This document shows, piece by piece, positions 24,894 through 34,409 of a stretch of DNA of 64,000 nt. Position 1 is the stretch's first letter. Each line of letters starts with the position of its first letter. The notes beneath the pieces were generated by a model, which saw only the letters and a program-made list of their open reading frames with translations, was not told where the DNA came from and searched no databases. The stretch is taken from positions 2,647,001-2,711,000 of the forward strand of contig NZ_CP118225.1 in the NCBI RefSeq assembly GCF_028768465.1, written 5' to 3'. Both the position numbers and the translations under genes were made by a program. This stretch comes from Rhodopirellula sp. P2. Its GTDB lineage: Bacteria > Planctomycetota > Planctomycetia > Pirellulales > Pirellulaceae.

Positions 24894-27478
24894 CTCGAAA
24901 CCCCAAGGCTTTCGGCTGCCGTCGCTCCGCGACTGGTTGAGTGGGGCGGGATGATCGAACAACCGCGGAGCGGTGACAGTTGTCAGCCTCGGGTTTTCAA
25001 CCCGAGGTCTTGGGCCTCACCCTCTCGCTCGACAAGCCGCGGAGCGGCGACAGGTGGCGAGCGATGCGATGGGGGCTCGATTGAAAAAGTGAAATTGTAA
25101 ATTGAAAACTCCGGACGACGACGACGACGCGAATCGGGGGATCGTTCGACGGCGAGCCTCGCCCCGGATGGGGCCGGCATCGGGCATGCCGCATGGGCCT
25201 CGCCGACGCGTCGGGCTTCCATTTCGACGGGCTCGGAAGGCCTTCGTAGGGGGGCTCAAACCCGGGGGGCGTTCGGTGACAGTGCGGCAAGCAACTGTCG
25301 TCGCTCCGCGACTGAGGAGTTGTATGTCGTGGGCGTGTGACCTTGGGTTGAAACCCCAAGGCTTTCGGCTGCCGTCGCTCCGCGACTGGTTGAGTGGGGC
25401 GGGATGATCGAACAACCGCGGAGCGGTGACAGTGGCCAGCCTCGGGTTTTCAACCCGAGGTCTCGGGCTCACCCTCTCGCTCGACAAGCCGCGGAGCGGC
25501 GACAGGTGGCGAGCGATGCGATGGGGGCTCGATTGAAAAAGTAAAATTGTAAATTGAAAACTCCGGACCACGACGGCGACGCGAACCGGGGAATCGTTCG
25601 ACGGCGAGCCTCGCCCCGGATGGGGCCGGCATCGGGCATGCCGCATGGGCCTCGCTGACGCGTCGGGCTTCCATTTCGACGGGCTTGGAAGCCCTTCGTA
25701 GGGGGGCTCAAACCCGGGGGGCGTTCGGTGACAGTGCGGCAAACAACTGTCGTCGCTCCGCGACTGAGGAGTTGTATGTCGTGGGCGTGTGACCTTGGGT
25801 TGAAAACCCAAGGCTTTCGGCTGTCGTCGCTCCGCGACTGGTTGAGTGGGGCGGGTGATCGAACAACCGCGGAGCGGTGGCAGTTGCCAGCCTCGGGTTT
25901 TTAACCCGAGGTCTTGGATGTCACCCTCTCGCTCGACAAGCCGCGGAGCGGCGACAGGTGGCGAGCGATGCGATGGGGACGATTGAAAAAGTGAAATTGT
26001 AAATTGTAAATTGAAAACTCCAGGCGACGACGACGCGAATCGGGGGATCGTTCGGCGACGAGCCTCGCCCCGGATGGGGCCGGCATCGGGCATGCCGCAT
26101 GGGCCTCGCTGACGCGTCGGGCTTCCATTTCGACGGGCTTGGAAGCCCTTCGTAGGGGGGCTCAAACCCGGGGGGCGTTCGGTGACAGTGCGGCAAGCAA
26201 CTGTCGTCGCTCCGCGACTGAGGAGTTGTATGTCGTGGGCGTGTGACCTTGGGTTGAAACCCCAAGGCTTTCGGCTGCCGTCGCTCCGCGACTGGTTGAG
26301 TGGGGCGGGATGATCGAACAACCGCGGAGCGGTGACAGTGGCCAGCCTCGGGTTTTCAACCCGAGGTCTCGGGCTCACCCTCTCGCTCGACAAGCCGCGG
26401 AGCGGCGACAGGTGGCGAGCGATGCGATGGGGGCTCGATTGAAAAAGTAAAATTGTAAATTGAAAACTCCGGACCACGACGGCGACGCGAACCGGGGAAT
26501 CGTTCGACGGCGAGCCTCGCCCCGGATGGGGCCGGCATCGGGCATGCCGCATGGGCCTCGCTGACGCGTCGGGCTTCCATTTCGACGGGCTTGGAAGCCC
26601 TTCGTAGGGGGGCTCAAACCCGGGGGGCGTTCGGTGACAGTGCGGCAAACAACTGTCGTCGCTCCGCGACTGAGGAGTTGTATGTCGTGGGCGTGTGACC
26701 TTGGGTTGAAAACCCAAGGCTTTCGGCTGTCGTCGCTCCGCGACTGGTTGAGTGGGGCGGGTGATCGAACAACCGCGGAGCGGTGGCAGTTGCCAGCCTC
26801 GGGTTTTTAACCCGAGGTCTTGGATGTCACCCTCTCGCTCGACAAGCCGCGGAGCGGCGACAGGTGGCGAGCGATGCGATGGGGACGATTGAAAAAGTGA
26901 AATTGTAAATTGTAAATTGAAAACTCCAGGCGACGACGACGCGAATCGGGGGATCGTTCGGCGACGAGCCTCGCCCCGGATGGGGCCGGCATCGGGCATG
27001 CCGCATGGGCCTCGCTGACGCGTCGGGCTTCCATTTCGACGGGCTTGGAAGCCCTTCGTAGGGGGGCTCAAACCCGGGGGGCGTTCGGTGACAGTGCGGC
27101 AAGCAACTGTCGTCGCTCCGCGACTGAGGAGTTGTATGTCGTAGGCGTGTGACCTTGGGGTGAAAAACCAAGGCTTTCGGCTGCCGTCGCTCCGCGACTG
27201 GTTGAGTGAGGCGGGATGATCGAACAACCGCGGAGCGGTGGCAGTTGTCAGCCTCGGGTTTCAACCCGAGGTCTCGGGCTCGCTCTCTCGCTCGACAAGC
27301 CGCGGAGCGGCGACAGGTGGCGAGCGATGCAATGGGGACGATTGAAAAAGTGAAATTGTAAATTGTAACTTGAAAACTCCAGGCGACGGCGACGCGAACC
27401 GGGGGATCGTTCGGCGACGAGTCTTGCGCCGGACCGGGCGGCTTCCTTTGCTCGGCTCGGAAGCCCCCGAGACCGATC
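24894..27478. repeat. Tandem array of about 5.7 units of 453 bp (906-bp dimers)
   Basis: The word AAGGCTTTCGG recurs at 24905, 25358, 25810, 26264, 26716 and 27170 (spacings 453, 452, 454, 452, 454). Alternate units are of two types, giving a 906-bp higher-order repeat. The block from about 25237 to 26236 reappears without visible change about 906 bp downstream, so the last duplication is recent. Each unit holds several perfect palindromes (for example 25341-25361, 25374-25386, 25415-25427, 25440-25460 and 25488-25500), an AT-rich stretch beginning ATTGAAAAAG, and a GC-rich part with GGCGAGCCTCGCC. A 736-codon open frame on the minus strand follows from 906 being a multiple of 3. Confidence 0.95.
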
Positions 27479-29443
27479 TCAGCGGCGGTAGGAATGCACG
27501 CCGACGTCCGTCAGCAGTGTTCCCATCGCCCGGCTGATCTGGACCAACGACAGGCTGTAGTTGGTTTGGTCAACATGCAATTGCCGCTGGGATTGCAGGA
27601 GCTCCTCGCTAGCGTCGATCAAGAATTCCAACTGGATTTTTCCGGCGTCGTAGAGGGCTCGCGAAGATGCCAAGCGGTCTTCGCCGGCTTGAACGCGAGC
27701 GAGTGAATTCTGCAGGGCAGCGAAACTGGATTGGCTGTTGGAAATCGCATCGTGGATCTCATAGGTCACCGCGTGCTGTTGCTCTTCCAGGATGGAGCGT
27801 TCGCGATGGAGTTGCAGGGTGGCGTTGCGAACAGCCGATTTGGCTTGTCGACGTTGGGGGGCCACGCCCATCTCAATCCCGAATTCCCATTCCGTGTGAT
27901 CCAGTGAAAACAGGTCGTCAGTGGCGCTGGCGAATCGCGGTCCTTCGCCGGTCAGGTCATCGCCAAAGCCTCGCACCCGGGTGCGACCGATCATGTCCAA
28001 CCGTGGGAGCAGGAAGTTCTTGGCCGCGACGAGTCGCAGGTTTTGTTGCTGGACTTGGAGACGTTGGCGTCGGAGTTCGGTTCGGTGCTGGAACCCGCGG
28101 GCAACGCTGTCTTGGATTGCAAATTCAAACGGGGCGGTGGTGAAGCCGTCCGCTGGTCTCAACAACCTGCCATCGGCGATGGGCAGGCCGATCATCCGCC
28201 GGAGTGTTCGTTCCGCGTTGCGAATGCCTGTGTCGCCAGCGCTGCCGCCCAGTGCGATCTCGGCTTCGCGTTGATAACGATAGTATTGAGCACGGGTTTG
28301 GGCTTCCTTGTAGGCTTCGCCGCCCATCAGCCCGGACTGTTGCTTTGACAGCACCGTTTGCCAGATCTCGTGCGAAAGGTCGCGAGCCTGGCAAATGCTG
28401 GCGTAAGAATGATAGAGTCGCTGAAGTTGCCAGTAGGCGGTGTAAAGTTCGAGAAAGTAGTCACGCAATTGGATCTCAAAATCCGCTTGGCTGATTTGAG
28501 TGTTGATCTGGGCGATCCAAATCCCGTTTGAAAAATTCAGTCCCGGTCGCGCGTTGGGGCCCGCGATCAGGTTGAATGATTGTCCCGCACCTTGCAGCAA
28601 TGGTTGCCGGACTCCCAGTTCCAGTTGCGTTTCCCAGTAGCTTGGGAACGAGTTGCCGGCCCGGTTGTTGCTGTCGTACTGCTGAATCGACTGCAGGTCC
28701 CACTGGGTGCCCCAGGCGGTTCGCTTGGTCCAGCCGGATTGGAATTGAGCGTAGTCCTGGACCAGCTCTTGAACTTGCCCTCCCAGCGTCGCGTTGTTGA
28801 AGACGCGGTCGTTGTTTTGGGTGGTCAGCGAGGCATTCAGTTGGCTATCGAATTCTGCCAAAGCCGCTTGTGGACCAAACATCGGGTCGGAGGCTTGGAT
28901 GGCGGTGTCGTACGCCGTGGTGACCGAGGCCGGTGCTTCGAGTACTCGCACGCCCAGCGACCGGATGACATCGCTGTTTTGCAAAGCCAACGCGATCATC
29001 TCGGCTTCGGTCAGGTCCCAGAACTCGGGTGCCTGCCCGAGATTCAGTGTTTGTTTGGAGGACGCTGCCTCGACCGGTGTCCGTGATGCACTGGCGGATT
29101 GGTTGGAGACGCTTGCCAGGCGAGTGTGATCGGCGGAGCCCAATCGCATTGGTCGCCGCGTGTTCTGGTTTCCGGCAAAGGAATCGCCGAGATGAGCGGG
29201 GGACTGAGGGAAGCCGCCATTCCTGGCCTGGTCACCGGTGCGAGGGGACGCCTGGGGGGCGGAAGGAGCTCCCAGTTGGGCTGCTGACGCAAGGTGTTGA
29301 TCCAGCCTGGGGCGGTTGGTGCGACATCCCAGGGACGAGAATGTGAGTGCGAGTGCCACGCTGGAAAACGCCAGCACGCTAGCCCAGCCACCGCGAAAGC
29401 GATGGTCGACGCACAGCGATGACGGGTGGCGTTGCAAAGGCAT
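27479..29443 (-). CDS. TolC-family outer membrane efflux lipoprotein
   Basis: This protein of about 654 residues starts at ATG 29443 (MPLQRHPSS). It has a hydrophobic signal segment ending in the lipobox LGC (about residues 36-42), so it is probably an outer-membrane lipoprotein. Two OEP-type helical repeats can be recognised, with LTEAEMIALALQNSDVIRSL near the start of the mature part. QADFEIQLRDYFLELYTAYWQL and the C-terminal YEIHDAISNSQSSFAALQNS ... LYDAGKIQLEFLIDASEELL are the other markers. Such proteins form the outer channel of tripartite exporters. No pump gene is on the same strand; a FtsX-type permease gene is divergent from it. Confidence 0.85.
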   Translation of the reverse strand: MPLQRHPSSLCVDHRFRGGWASVLAFSSVALALTFSSLGCRTNRPRLDQHLASAAQLGAPSAPQASPRTGDQARNGGFPQSPAHLGDSFAGNQNTRRPMRLGSADHTRLASVSNQSASASRTPVEAASSKQTLNLGQAPEFWDLTEAEMIALALQNSDVIRSLGVRVLEAPASVTTAYDTAIQASDPMFGPQAALAEFDSQLNASLTTQNNDRVFNNATLGGQVQELVQDYAQFQSGWTKRTAWGTQWDLQSIQQYDSNNRAGNSFPSYWETQLELGVRQPLLQGAGQSFNLIAGPNARPGLNFSNGIWIAQINTQISQADFEIQLRDYFLELYTAYWQLQRLYHSYASICQARDLSHEIWQTVLSKQQSGLMGGEAYKEAQTRAQYYRYQREAEIALGGSAGDTGIRNAERTLRRMIGLPIADGRLLRPADGFTTAPFEFAIQDSVARGFQHRTELRRQRLQVQQQNLRLVAAKNFLLPRLDMIGRTRVRGFGDDLTGEGPRFASATDDLFSLDHTEWEFGIEMGVAPQRRQAKSAVRNATLQLHRERSILEEQQHAVTYEIHDAISNSQSSFAALQNSLARVQAGEDRLASSRALYDAGKIQLEFLIDASEELLQSQRQLHVDQTNYSLSLVQISRAMGTLLTDVGVHSYRR

Positions 29444-29579
29444 GCGTGGACAGACGGTCGGGAAACCTACAAACTTGTTGAACGCACTCGAAACCAAACT
29501 CTGTCGTGTTATCGTCGCGAGGCGAACACGCCAGGCACTTTGGACCGCGATGCGTGTTCATTCGTCACGACCGTTGACA

Positions 29580-29594
29580 CCCCCCCCCCCCCCC
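29580..29594 (+). repeat. Homopolymer of 15 cytosines
   Basis: A run of 15 C lies 8 bases upstream of the ATG (29603) of the large permease gene and within the divergent promoter region shared with the TolC-like gene. Such tracts slip during replication and can change promoter or Shine-Dalgarno spacing. If translation began at 29426, the tract would lie in the coding frame. Confidence 0.9.
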
Positions 29595-29602
29595 GGAAAC
29601 CA

Positions 29603-32600
29603 ATGGCATCCCCCGCTCGATCCGTTTCTTTGGTCTCGTTGATCCTGTCGACACTTCGTCATCGTCAAGCTGTGACGGTCGCGGTGGCGCTGGGGGTTGC
29701 GACGGCGACCGCGGTGATCACGGGAGCCTTGTTGGTCGGCGACTCGATGCGTGGCAGTTTGAGATCCTTGACCGTCGAGCGGCTCGGGAAGATTGAATCG
29801 ATCGTTTCACCCGGAGCCTTTTTTCCGCTCGCGGAGTTGTCACTTGAGGGGACGCCCGTTGAGGCGGACGAGAAAGACTCGTTTGCGACGCCGGTCATTT
29901 TGTTTCCCGGCGGCAGTGTGGAGGCGGACATCGAAGGTTCCGATCGGCAGCGCAGGATCGGCGGTGTCCAGGTGCTCGGGATCGACGATTCGTTTTGGAA
30001 CTTGGATGTGACCGGCATGCGGCCCGATGCGATGCCGGGCGAGCAAAGCGTGGTCCTGAACCAAGCCGCCGCCGAAGAGCTGAAGGTGGCCGTGGGCGAT
30101 CAAGTCACCTTGCGGTTGCCGGTCGAAGGGGCGGTGCCGGCGGACAGCCCACTCGGACGTCGCGAAATTCAGAGCGAAGGTTTGCCTCGCATGAAGGTCG
30201 CCGCCATCGTGCCAGACACCGGACTGGGGCGGTTTTCGCTGTCGCCCAACCAAGCCACGCCCAAGACGGTGTTCGCGTCTCGGGAGGTCATCGCAGATGT
30301 CTTGGATCGTGAAGGGCAAGCGAACGCGATTTTTCTGACCCGCGAAATTTCGGCGGAGGATGTGAGTTGGTCGCTGGAAACGTTGGGTTGGAATCTGCAA
30401 CACATCCAACGCGGCGGGGAAGACGGTGGCGAACCCATCATCGATTACGTCTCCCTGACCAGTGAGAACCTGTTGCTGAAGGATGATGCGGTCCAGGCGG
30501 TGATGGACGCGTTGCCGGAGGGGACGGTCACGCCGGTGATGACTTACCTCGCCAATGCGATTGAAATGGTTGATCCGGCAACGGGCGAGGTCGTCGTCAA
30601 TGAACAGTCCCACTCGGTTCCGTACAGCACCTTGTCGGCGTTGGACGATGGCCCCACGTTGTCGCTGGATTATTCGTTCCAGCAACCACCGGCGACGGAC
30701 TCGGGTGAGACGCCGATCGTTTTGAATGATTGGACGGCCGAGCGTTTGGGTGCCAAGGTGGGTGACCAGGTCCGAGTGTTTTTCTACGAACCGGAAGTCG
30801 AAGACGGCCGCGAGATCGAACGATCGTTTGATGCGGTGGTGACCGAGATCGTTCCGCTGACCATTCCCAGCAAGCCTCACCGGCGGAATCGCGAAGCGGA
30901 GTTTGATGAGCCGATCACTCCTTACAACGATCTTGCGTTGACGCCGGATGTGCCTGGCGTGACCGATCAAGATTCAATCGGTGATTGGGATCTGCCGTTT
31001 CAGTTGGATCGAAAGATCGAGCGGGAGGACGATGCGTATTGGAACGAGCAACGGCTGACTCCCAAGGCGTTCGTGCCATTGGATGTTGGGCAAACCATCT
31101 TCGGCAGCCGGTTCGGGCAGACGACTGGATTGCGAATCGATGCAAGTTTGGCAGCCGACCTGCCTGCCTTGCGAGCCAAGATCTTGGACGCCACGCGGAG
31201 TGTGCAGAGTGAATTGGGGTGGACCCCGCGATCAATCCGAGCCGAACAATTGGCCGCATCCAAGGGGACGACGCCGTTTGATGGGTTGTTCTTGGCCCTT
31301 TCGTTCTTCGTGATCTTGGCGGCGATGATGTTGATCGCTTTGCTGTTGCGATTGGGTGTGATTCAGCGACTCAGTGAGTTTGGCACGTTGCTGGCGGTTG
31401 GCTTCACACCTCGGCGGGTCATGAAGCTCGCGCTCGGTGAAACCGCCGTGACCGCCGCGATTGGAACGTTGATCGGAATCGCCGGCGGGGTGGCCTATGC
31501 GTGGGCGGTTTTGTGGGCGCTGAAGTCGTGGTGGGTGGGCGCGGTGACGGTTCCTTTTTTGCAGTTTCATGCAACGCCGATGTCGATCGCGTTGGGTGGC
31601 ATCTTGGGGTGGTTGGTGTGCATGTTCACCGCCGCCTGGACGCTGCGTTTTCTGTTGCGATTGAATCCGGCGGCTTTGGTTGGCGGACGCACGATGAACT
31701 CGTCGCAGGCATTGAGTGGTGGTGCCAAGGCCAGCAAGCGAAGCAGTGGACAGCGTTCGATGTGGGTCGCGATCGGGTTGACGGTTTTGGCACTGGTGGC
31801 TGCGATCGCGGGAGCGATGGGCGGCGGGCAGCAAGCGGCGGGCGGTTTTGTCGGAGCCGGGATGTTGTTGTTGGTGGCGATCCTGATTTGGGTCCACCGA
31901 TCGCTTCGGCGGCGCGGTGAGGCAAGCGGTTCTGGCCACGCGATGCGAACTTCCGGACTGGGTGGCGGATCGTTGGGTTCCTTGGCGATGGCGAATGCGC
32001 GCCGCAGTCCTCTTCGCAGCACGCTTGCGATCGGATTGGTTGCGACGGCCGCGTTCTTGATTCTGTCGATCAGCGTGTTTCGTTTGTCACCAACTCGGGA
32101 AGGCACCGGCGGATTTGATTTGATTGGGCAGACGGCTCAACCGCTTCATCAAGATTTGCGTGCCGACGATGTGCGTGCTGAATTGCTGGGACGAGATGCA
32201 GAACGGTTCAGCAGCGAAGACGTTCGTGTGGTTCCGTTTCGGATGAAAGGTGGGGACGACGCAAGCTGCAACAACCTCTACCAAGCGATGCGGCCGACCG
32301 TCATTGGGGTGTCCGAGCAGGATTCACTGGATGGGTTCGGTTGGGCCAGCATGCAGGGCGAGACATCCGATGCGACCTGGGAAATGTTGAACGTCGTGGC
32401 CACTGGAACGCTGGAGGATCCGGTGCCGGTTGTGATCGACCAAAACACCGCGATGTGGAGCCTGCAGATGCGTGGCGGTCTCGGTGAGGTCAAGGCGTTT
32501 GATTACGGGCGTGGCGACGTGCATTTTCGCGTGGTGGGATTGCTGGCGGGATCGGTGCTGCAAGGCAAACTGATTGTGGGTGAGCGCGCGTTTGAGAGCA

Positions 32601-33205
32601 TCTTTCCCAGTTCGACGGGCTACCAGTACTTCTTGATCGCGAGGCAAAACGGTGCTGGTTCATCAGCCGAACCACAGGCTGGCGGAACGATCCGCGAGGA
32701 CGAGGTGGATGAGATCGCGGAGGTGTTGGAATCGCGGCTTGTCGACGCCGGCATGGATGTGCAGCGAGCTGACCGAGTGTTGGCTGGGTTGCTGGCCGTC
32801 CAGAACACTTACTTGCGAACGTTCCAAAGTTTGGGCGCATTGGGATTGTTGCTGGGAACGATTGGTTTGGCAGTCGCTCAATTGCGGAGTGTTTTGGAAC
32901 GCCGTGGCGAACTGGCTGTGATGCGTGCGGTGGGGTTCACACGGCAACGACTGGCGGCGTTGGTGCTTGGTGAAAACACGTTCTTGCTGGCGATCGGAAT
33001 CGGGTGTGGGGCGGTGACGGCGATGTTGGCGGTGTTGCCGTACGCTTGGCTGACGGGAACCAAGATGCCAATCGCGGAGCCCTTGGGGATCTTGTTGGCG
33101 ATTTTGTTGTTTGGGACGTTGGCTGGTTTGGTGGCCGTTTGGAAAGTCTTGACGCTGCCGTTGATCGAATCGTTGCGAGCCGAAAATGCAGTTGTTGAAC
33201 TTTAA
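29603..33205 (+). CDS. Large FtsX-like ABC transporter permease
   Basis: This 1200-residue membrane protein has two FtsX modules. Helix 1 is at about residues 22-44, followed by an extracytoplasmic domain of about 500 residues. A helix cluster lies at about 555-690 (LALSFFVILAAMMLIALLLR) and two more helices near 725-770. A second extracytoplasmic domain follows from about 830, and a C-terminal cluster spans about 1070-1180 (LGLLLGTIGLAVAQLRSVLE). The cytoplasmic loop ERRGELAVMRAVGFTRQRLA is the conserved FtsX coupling region, repeated earlier as IQRLSEFGTLLAVGFTPRRV. It resembles YbbP-type permeases. No ATPase gene is adjacent. Its end overlaps the next gene by 20 bases. Confidence 0.88.
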   Translation: MASPARSVSLVSLILSTLRHRQAVTVAVALGVATATAVITGALLVGDSMRGSLRSLTVERLGKIESIVSPGAFFPLAELSLEGTPVEADEKDSFATPVILFPGGSVEADIEGSDRQRRIGGVQVLGIDDSFWNLDVTGMRPDAMPGEQSVVLNQAAAEELKVAVGDQVTLRLPVEGAVPADSPLGRREIQSEGLPRMKVAAIVPDTGLGRFSLSPNQATPKTVFASREVIADVLDREGQANAIFLTREISAEDVSWSLETLGWNLQHIQRGGEDGGEPIIDYVSLTSENLLLKDDAVQAVMDALPEGTVTPVMTYLANAIEMVDPATGEVVVNEQSHSVPYSTLSALDDGPTLSLDYSFQQPPATDSGETPIVLNDWTAERLGAKVGDQVRVFFYEPEVEDGREIERSFDAVVTEIVPLTIPSKPHRRNREAEFDEPITPYNDLALTPDVPGVTDQDSIGDWDLPFQLDRKIEREDDAYWNEQRLTPKAFVPLDVGQTIFGSRFGQTTGLRIDASLAADLPALRAKILDATRSVQSELGWTPRSIRAEQLAASKGTTPFDGLFLALSFFVILAAMMLIALLLRLGVIQRLSEFGTLLAVGFTPRRVMKLALGETAVTAAIGTLIGIAGGVAYAWAVLWALKSWWVGAVTVPFLQFHATPMSIALGGILGWLVCMFTAAWTLRFLLRLNPAALVGGRTMNSSQALSGGAKASKRSSGQRSMWVAIGLTVLALVAAIAGAMGGGQQAAGGFVGAGMLLLVAILIWVHRSLRRRGEASGSGHAMRTSGLGGGSLGSLAMANARRSPLRSTLAIGLVATAAFLILSISVFRLSPTREGTGGFDLIGQTAQPLHQDLRADDVRAELLGRDAERFSSEDVRVVPFRMKGGDDASCNNLYQAMRPTVIGVSEQDSLDGFGWASMQGETSDATWEMLNVVATGTLEDPVPVVIDQNTAMWSLQMRGGLGEVKAFDYGRGDVHFRVVGLLAGSVLQGKLIVGERAFESIFPSSTGYQYFLIARQNGAGSSAEPQAGGTIREDEVDEIAEVLESRLVDAGMDVQRADRVLAGLLAVQNTYLRTFQSLGALGLLLGTIGLAVAQLRSVLERRGELAVMRAVGFTRQRLAALVLGENTFLLAIGIGCGAVTAMLAVLPYAWLTGTKMPIAEPLGILLAILLFGTLAGLVAVWKVLTLPLIESLRAENAVVEL

Positions 33206-33974
33206 GAACGAGCCCCGCGAAAATTCGCCGGAGCAAGACCCGCGTCAGTTCGGTCGCCGCCAACTGGCACGCGACGAAGCGATGTTGCAGTGGGCGGACC
33301 AAATCGTGGAGGGAGACGAGACCACGACGATCGACACCGAGTCCTTGCGGATGTGGCAGTTCGACCGCCCGACCGTTGTCCTGGGGCGGAGTTCGAAGAT
33401 CAACGAAGAAGTGAACCGGGCTTGGTGCGAGGAGCGGCAGATCGAAGTGCTGCGTCGCTGCACCGGTGGGGCGTCGGTGGTTGGCGGTCCGGGATGTTGG
33501 ATGTACAGCGTGGTGCTGAGGTTGCTGGATGAAACATCGATCCGAAAGATTGACGTGGCCCATGATCACGTGATGCAGCGGGTGCTCGCGGCGGTTCAGT
33601 GTCAACTGCCCGCTGCGGAACGCAAAGGCATCTGCGACTTGACGTTTGAAAACCGAAAGTTCTCCGGCAACAGCTTGCGTGTGGCCCGACATCACCTGCT
33701 TTATCATGGGACGATCTTGATCGGTTCGGATTTGGATTTGATCGAGTCGTGTTTGGACTTTGCACCGAGGCAACCGGAGTACCGCCAGCAACGACGCCAT
33801 CGGGAATTTGTTGGCAACATTGAGATCGATGTGACGCGTCTGATTTCCGATATGGCGGTGCAATTTGGTGCCTCGCAAATCCCCGGCGCGACTGCGGTGG
33901 GGGCCATCGAAGAGCACGCGGATGAATTGTTGAGGACGCGTTATGGCAGGCCTGACTGGCACACTCGGCGTTGA
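33186..33974 (+). CDS. Lipoate/biotin protein ligase-like protein
   Basis: This 262-residue protein of the LplA/LipB/BPL fold has WQFDRPTVVLGRSSKINEEVN, then RRCTGGASVVGGPGCWMYSVV, corresponding to the RRxxGGGxVxxxxG lipoate-binding loop. RKFSGNSLRVARHHLLYHGT matches the K-x-S/G-N...HG(T)L motif with the catalytic Lys as RK. It could attach lipoate or octanoate to carrier domains, or be a paralogue with another acyl substrate. The start ATG at 33186 lies inside the end of the permease gene, suggesting coupled translation. Confidence 0.82.
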   Translation: MQLLNFKNEPRENSPEQDPRQFGRRQLARDEAMLQWADQIVEGDETTTIDTESLRMWQFDRPTVVLGRSSKINEEVNRAWCEERQIEVLRRCTGGASVVGGPGCWMYSVVLRLLDETSIRKIDVAHDHVMQRVLAAVQCQLPAAERKGICDLTFENRKFSGNSLRVARHHLLYHGTILIGSDLDLIESCLDFAPRQPEYRQQRRHREFVGNIEIDVTRLISDMAVQFGASQIPGATAVGAIEEHADELLRTRYGRPDWHTRR

Positions 33975-34112
33975 TTGGCGGGAGTCGCGGCCGTGGAAAG
34001 AGTGTTCAAGATTGCCAGTCGTTGGCATTGTCAGGGCGTACGAATTGGTTATCTTTACAAGACGATCTGCACAATTTTTGTCGCCATTGCACCCTTTCGT
34101 GAAAGGATTCTC

Positions 34113-34391
34113 ATGAAGACCCGCATTCCATTGAGCAAGGCTGAGGAAGAAGCCCGTCTGCGCCGTGAACGTCTCGATTTGAGCATCGCGGAAATGGGTT
34201 TGACCGTTCGGACGACGAACTGTCTGGAAGAGACCGGTATTTTGACGGTCCGTGACCTGCTCAACGCGACACCGCGACGTTTGCTGAAAATCAGCAACTT
34301 CGGCGAAAAGACTCTCGAAGAAGTCTACGATGCCCTGGAGCAACTTGGGTTTTATCGTCCGGGCCGACAGGCCGCTTCGGCCACCATCTGA
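34113..34391 (+). CDS. Stand-alone RNA polymerase alpha C-terminal domain protein
   Basis: This 92-residue protein consists almost wholly of an alpha-CTD-like helix-hairpin-helix fold. SIAEMGLTVRTTNCLEETGI, then TVRDLLNATPRRLLKISNFG and EKTLEEVYDALEQLGF match the alpha-CTD pattern position by position, including the 265-like Arg and the NFG turn used for DNA and activator contacts. There is no alpha N-terminal domain. The ATG at 34113 is chosen because AAAGGA lies 5 bases upstream; a longer frame from 33975 has no domain-like sequence. It could bind UP-element-like DNA or transcription factors without joining polymerase. Confidence 0.8.
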   Translation: MKTRIPLSKAEEEARLRRERLDLSIAEMGLTVRTTNCLEETGILTVRDLLNATPRRLLKISNFGEKTLEEVYDALEQLGFYRPGRQAASATI

Positions 34392-34409
34392 TTGCGTCGG
34401 TAGTCCTTG

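Noticed and set aside
25017..27227. 736-codon minus-strand frame through the 453/906-bp array
   Set aside because: It arises because 906 is a multiple of three. The sequence is Arg/Pro/Ser-rich and follows palindromes rather than a protein pattern.
7542..27478. CRISPR array
   Set aside because: Units are 207 or 453 bp with no short repeat/unique spacer alternation, and no cas gene is nearby.
29426..29602. N-terminal extension of the permease gene through the poly-C tract
   Set aside because: The extra 59 residues are not hydrophobic or FtsX-like and include the C-run; ATG 29603 begins just before the first helix.
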